5,438 nucleotides of DNA from Hellea balneolensis (GTDB lineage: Bacteria; Pseudomonadota; Alphaproteobacteria; Caulobacterales; Maricaulaceae). Location of the stretch: contig QIKS01000192.1 in assembly GCA_003233025.1 (NCBI GenBank), positions 1 to 5,438 of the forward strand, given 5' to 3'. A program made the translations under genes and the position numbers. Under the pieces are notes generated by a model, which ran no database searches, was not told the origin of the DNA, and was given only the letters and a program-made list of their open reading frames with translations. This document shows positions 5,316 to 5,438 of this stretch, one piece after another (the first letter of the stretch is position 1; each line of letters opens with the position of its first letter).

Positions 5316-5438
5316 GTGGCTCTCCCCGCACAGGAACCCGGCCTCGTGATTTCCTATGCCTATCTTTGGCATTATGAACGCCGGAAAGGTCAGAAGGAAG
5401 GCCGCAAAGACCGGCCTTGTGTTATTGTGCTGTCAGTC
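5316..5438 (+). CDS. PemK/MazF-like toxin, N-terminal part (cut by window end)
   Basis: An open frame of 41 codons runs off the right edge. It begins GTG at 5316, and its protein starts (M/V)-A-L-P-A-Q-E-P-G-L-V-I-S-Y-A-Y-L-W. It continues with a basic stretch rich in K, R, G and E, and then K-D-R-P-C-V-I-V-L-S (31–40). The G-L-V-I beginning and the 'R-P-x-V-I-V-L-S' strand are the usual N-terminal marks of PemK/MazF-fold mRNA endoribonucleases. The insert between them resembles a divergent alphaproteobacterial PemK-like group that I recall mostly as 'hypothetical protein'. It has no strong Shine-Dalgarno (only GAAG at 5301–5304) and lies 6 bases after the antitoxin stop, so coupled translation is likely. 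The catalytic residues further on are outside the window, so activity cannot be judged. In-frame GTG 5346 is a less likely start. Confidence 0.72.
   Translation, partial: MALPAQEPGLVISYAYLWHYERRKGQKEGRKDRPCVIVLSV

Overview
The window looks like an ordinary chromosomal stretch of an alphaproteobacterium with roughly even base composition. The main clues are the EF-P sequence (its KPGKGGAF loop and VERVRL region read like alphaproteobacterial EF-P), the efp–inositol monophosphatase pair, and a small YgfZ protein followed by a GNAT acetyltransferase. I cannot place it more precisely. No phage, insertion sequence, CRISPR array, tRNA or rRNA is visible.

Left part, minus strand (8–1852): a small predicted lipoprotein with its own sigma70-like promoter. 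Upstream of it lies a tightly linked efp–suhB pair: EF-P stop and SuhB-like start share one base (TAATG). A 117-bp divergent gap (1853–1969) separates efp from the plus-strand genes. It holds a 7-bp inverted repeat that would partly cover the efp ribosome binding site in the transcript.

Middle, plus strand (1970–3799): ygfZ (Fe-S cluster maintenance), a GNAT N-acetyltransferase and tag (3-methyladenine DNA glycosylase I). The three overlap by 8 and 4 bases and should be one translationally coupled operon. After 69 bp comes a long-form beta-ketoacyl-ACP synthase III (3869–4984) with an intact Cys-His-Asn triad and a strong Shine-Dalgarno sequence.

Right end, plus strand (4985–5438): a candidate type II toxin-antitoxin module. 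It comprises a sigma70-like promoter overlapped by an imperfect palindrome, a Phd/YefM-type antitoxin of 88 residues, and, 6 bases after its stop and in the same frame, the first 41 codons of a PemK/MazF-like toxin cut off by the window edge. This module is the most accessory-looking part. The rest is housekeeping: translation, Fe-S biogenesis, DNA repair and lipid synthesis. I found no clear sign of a wholly new system.
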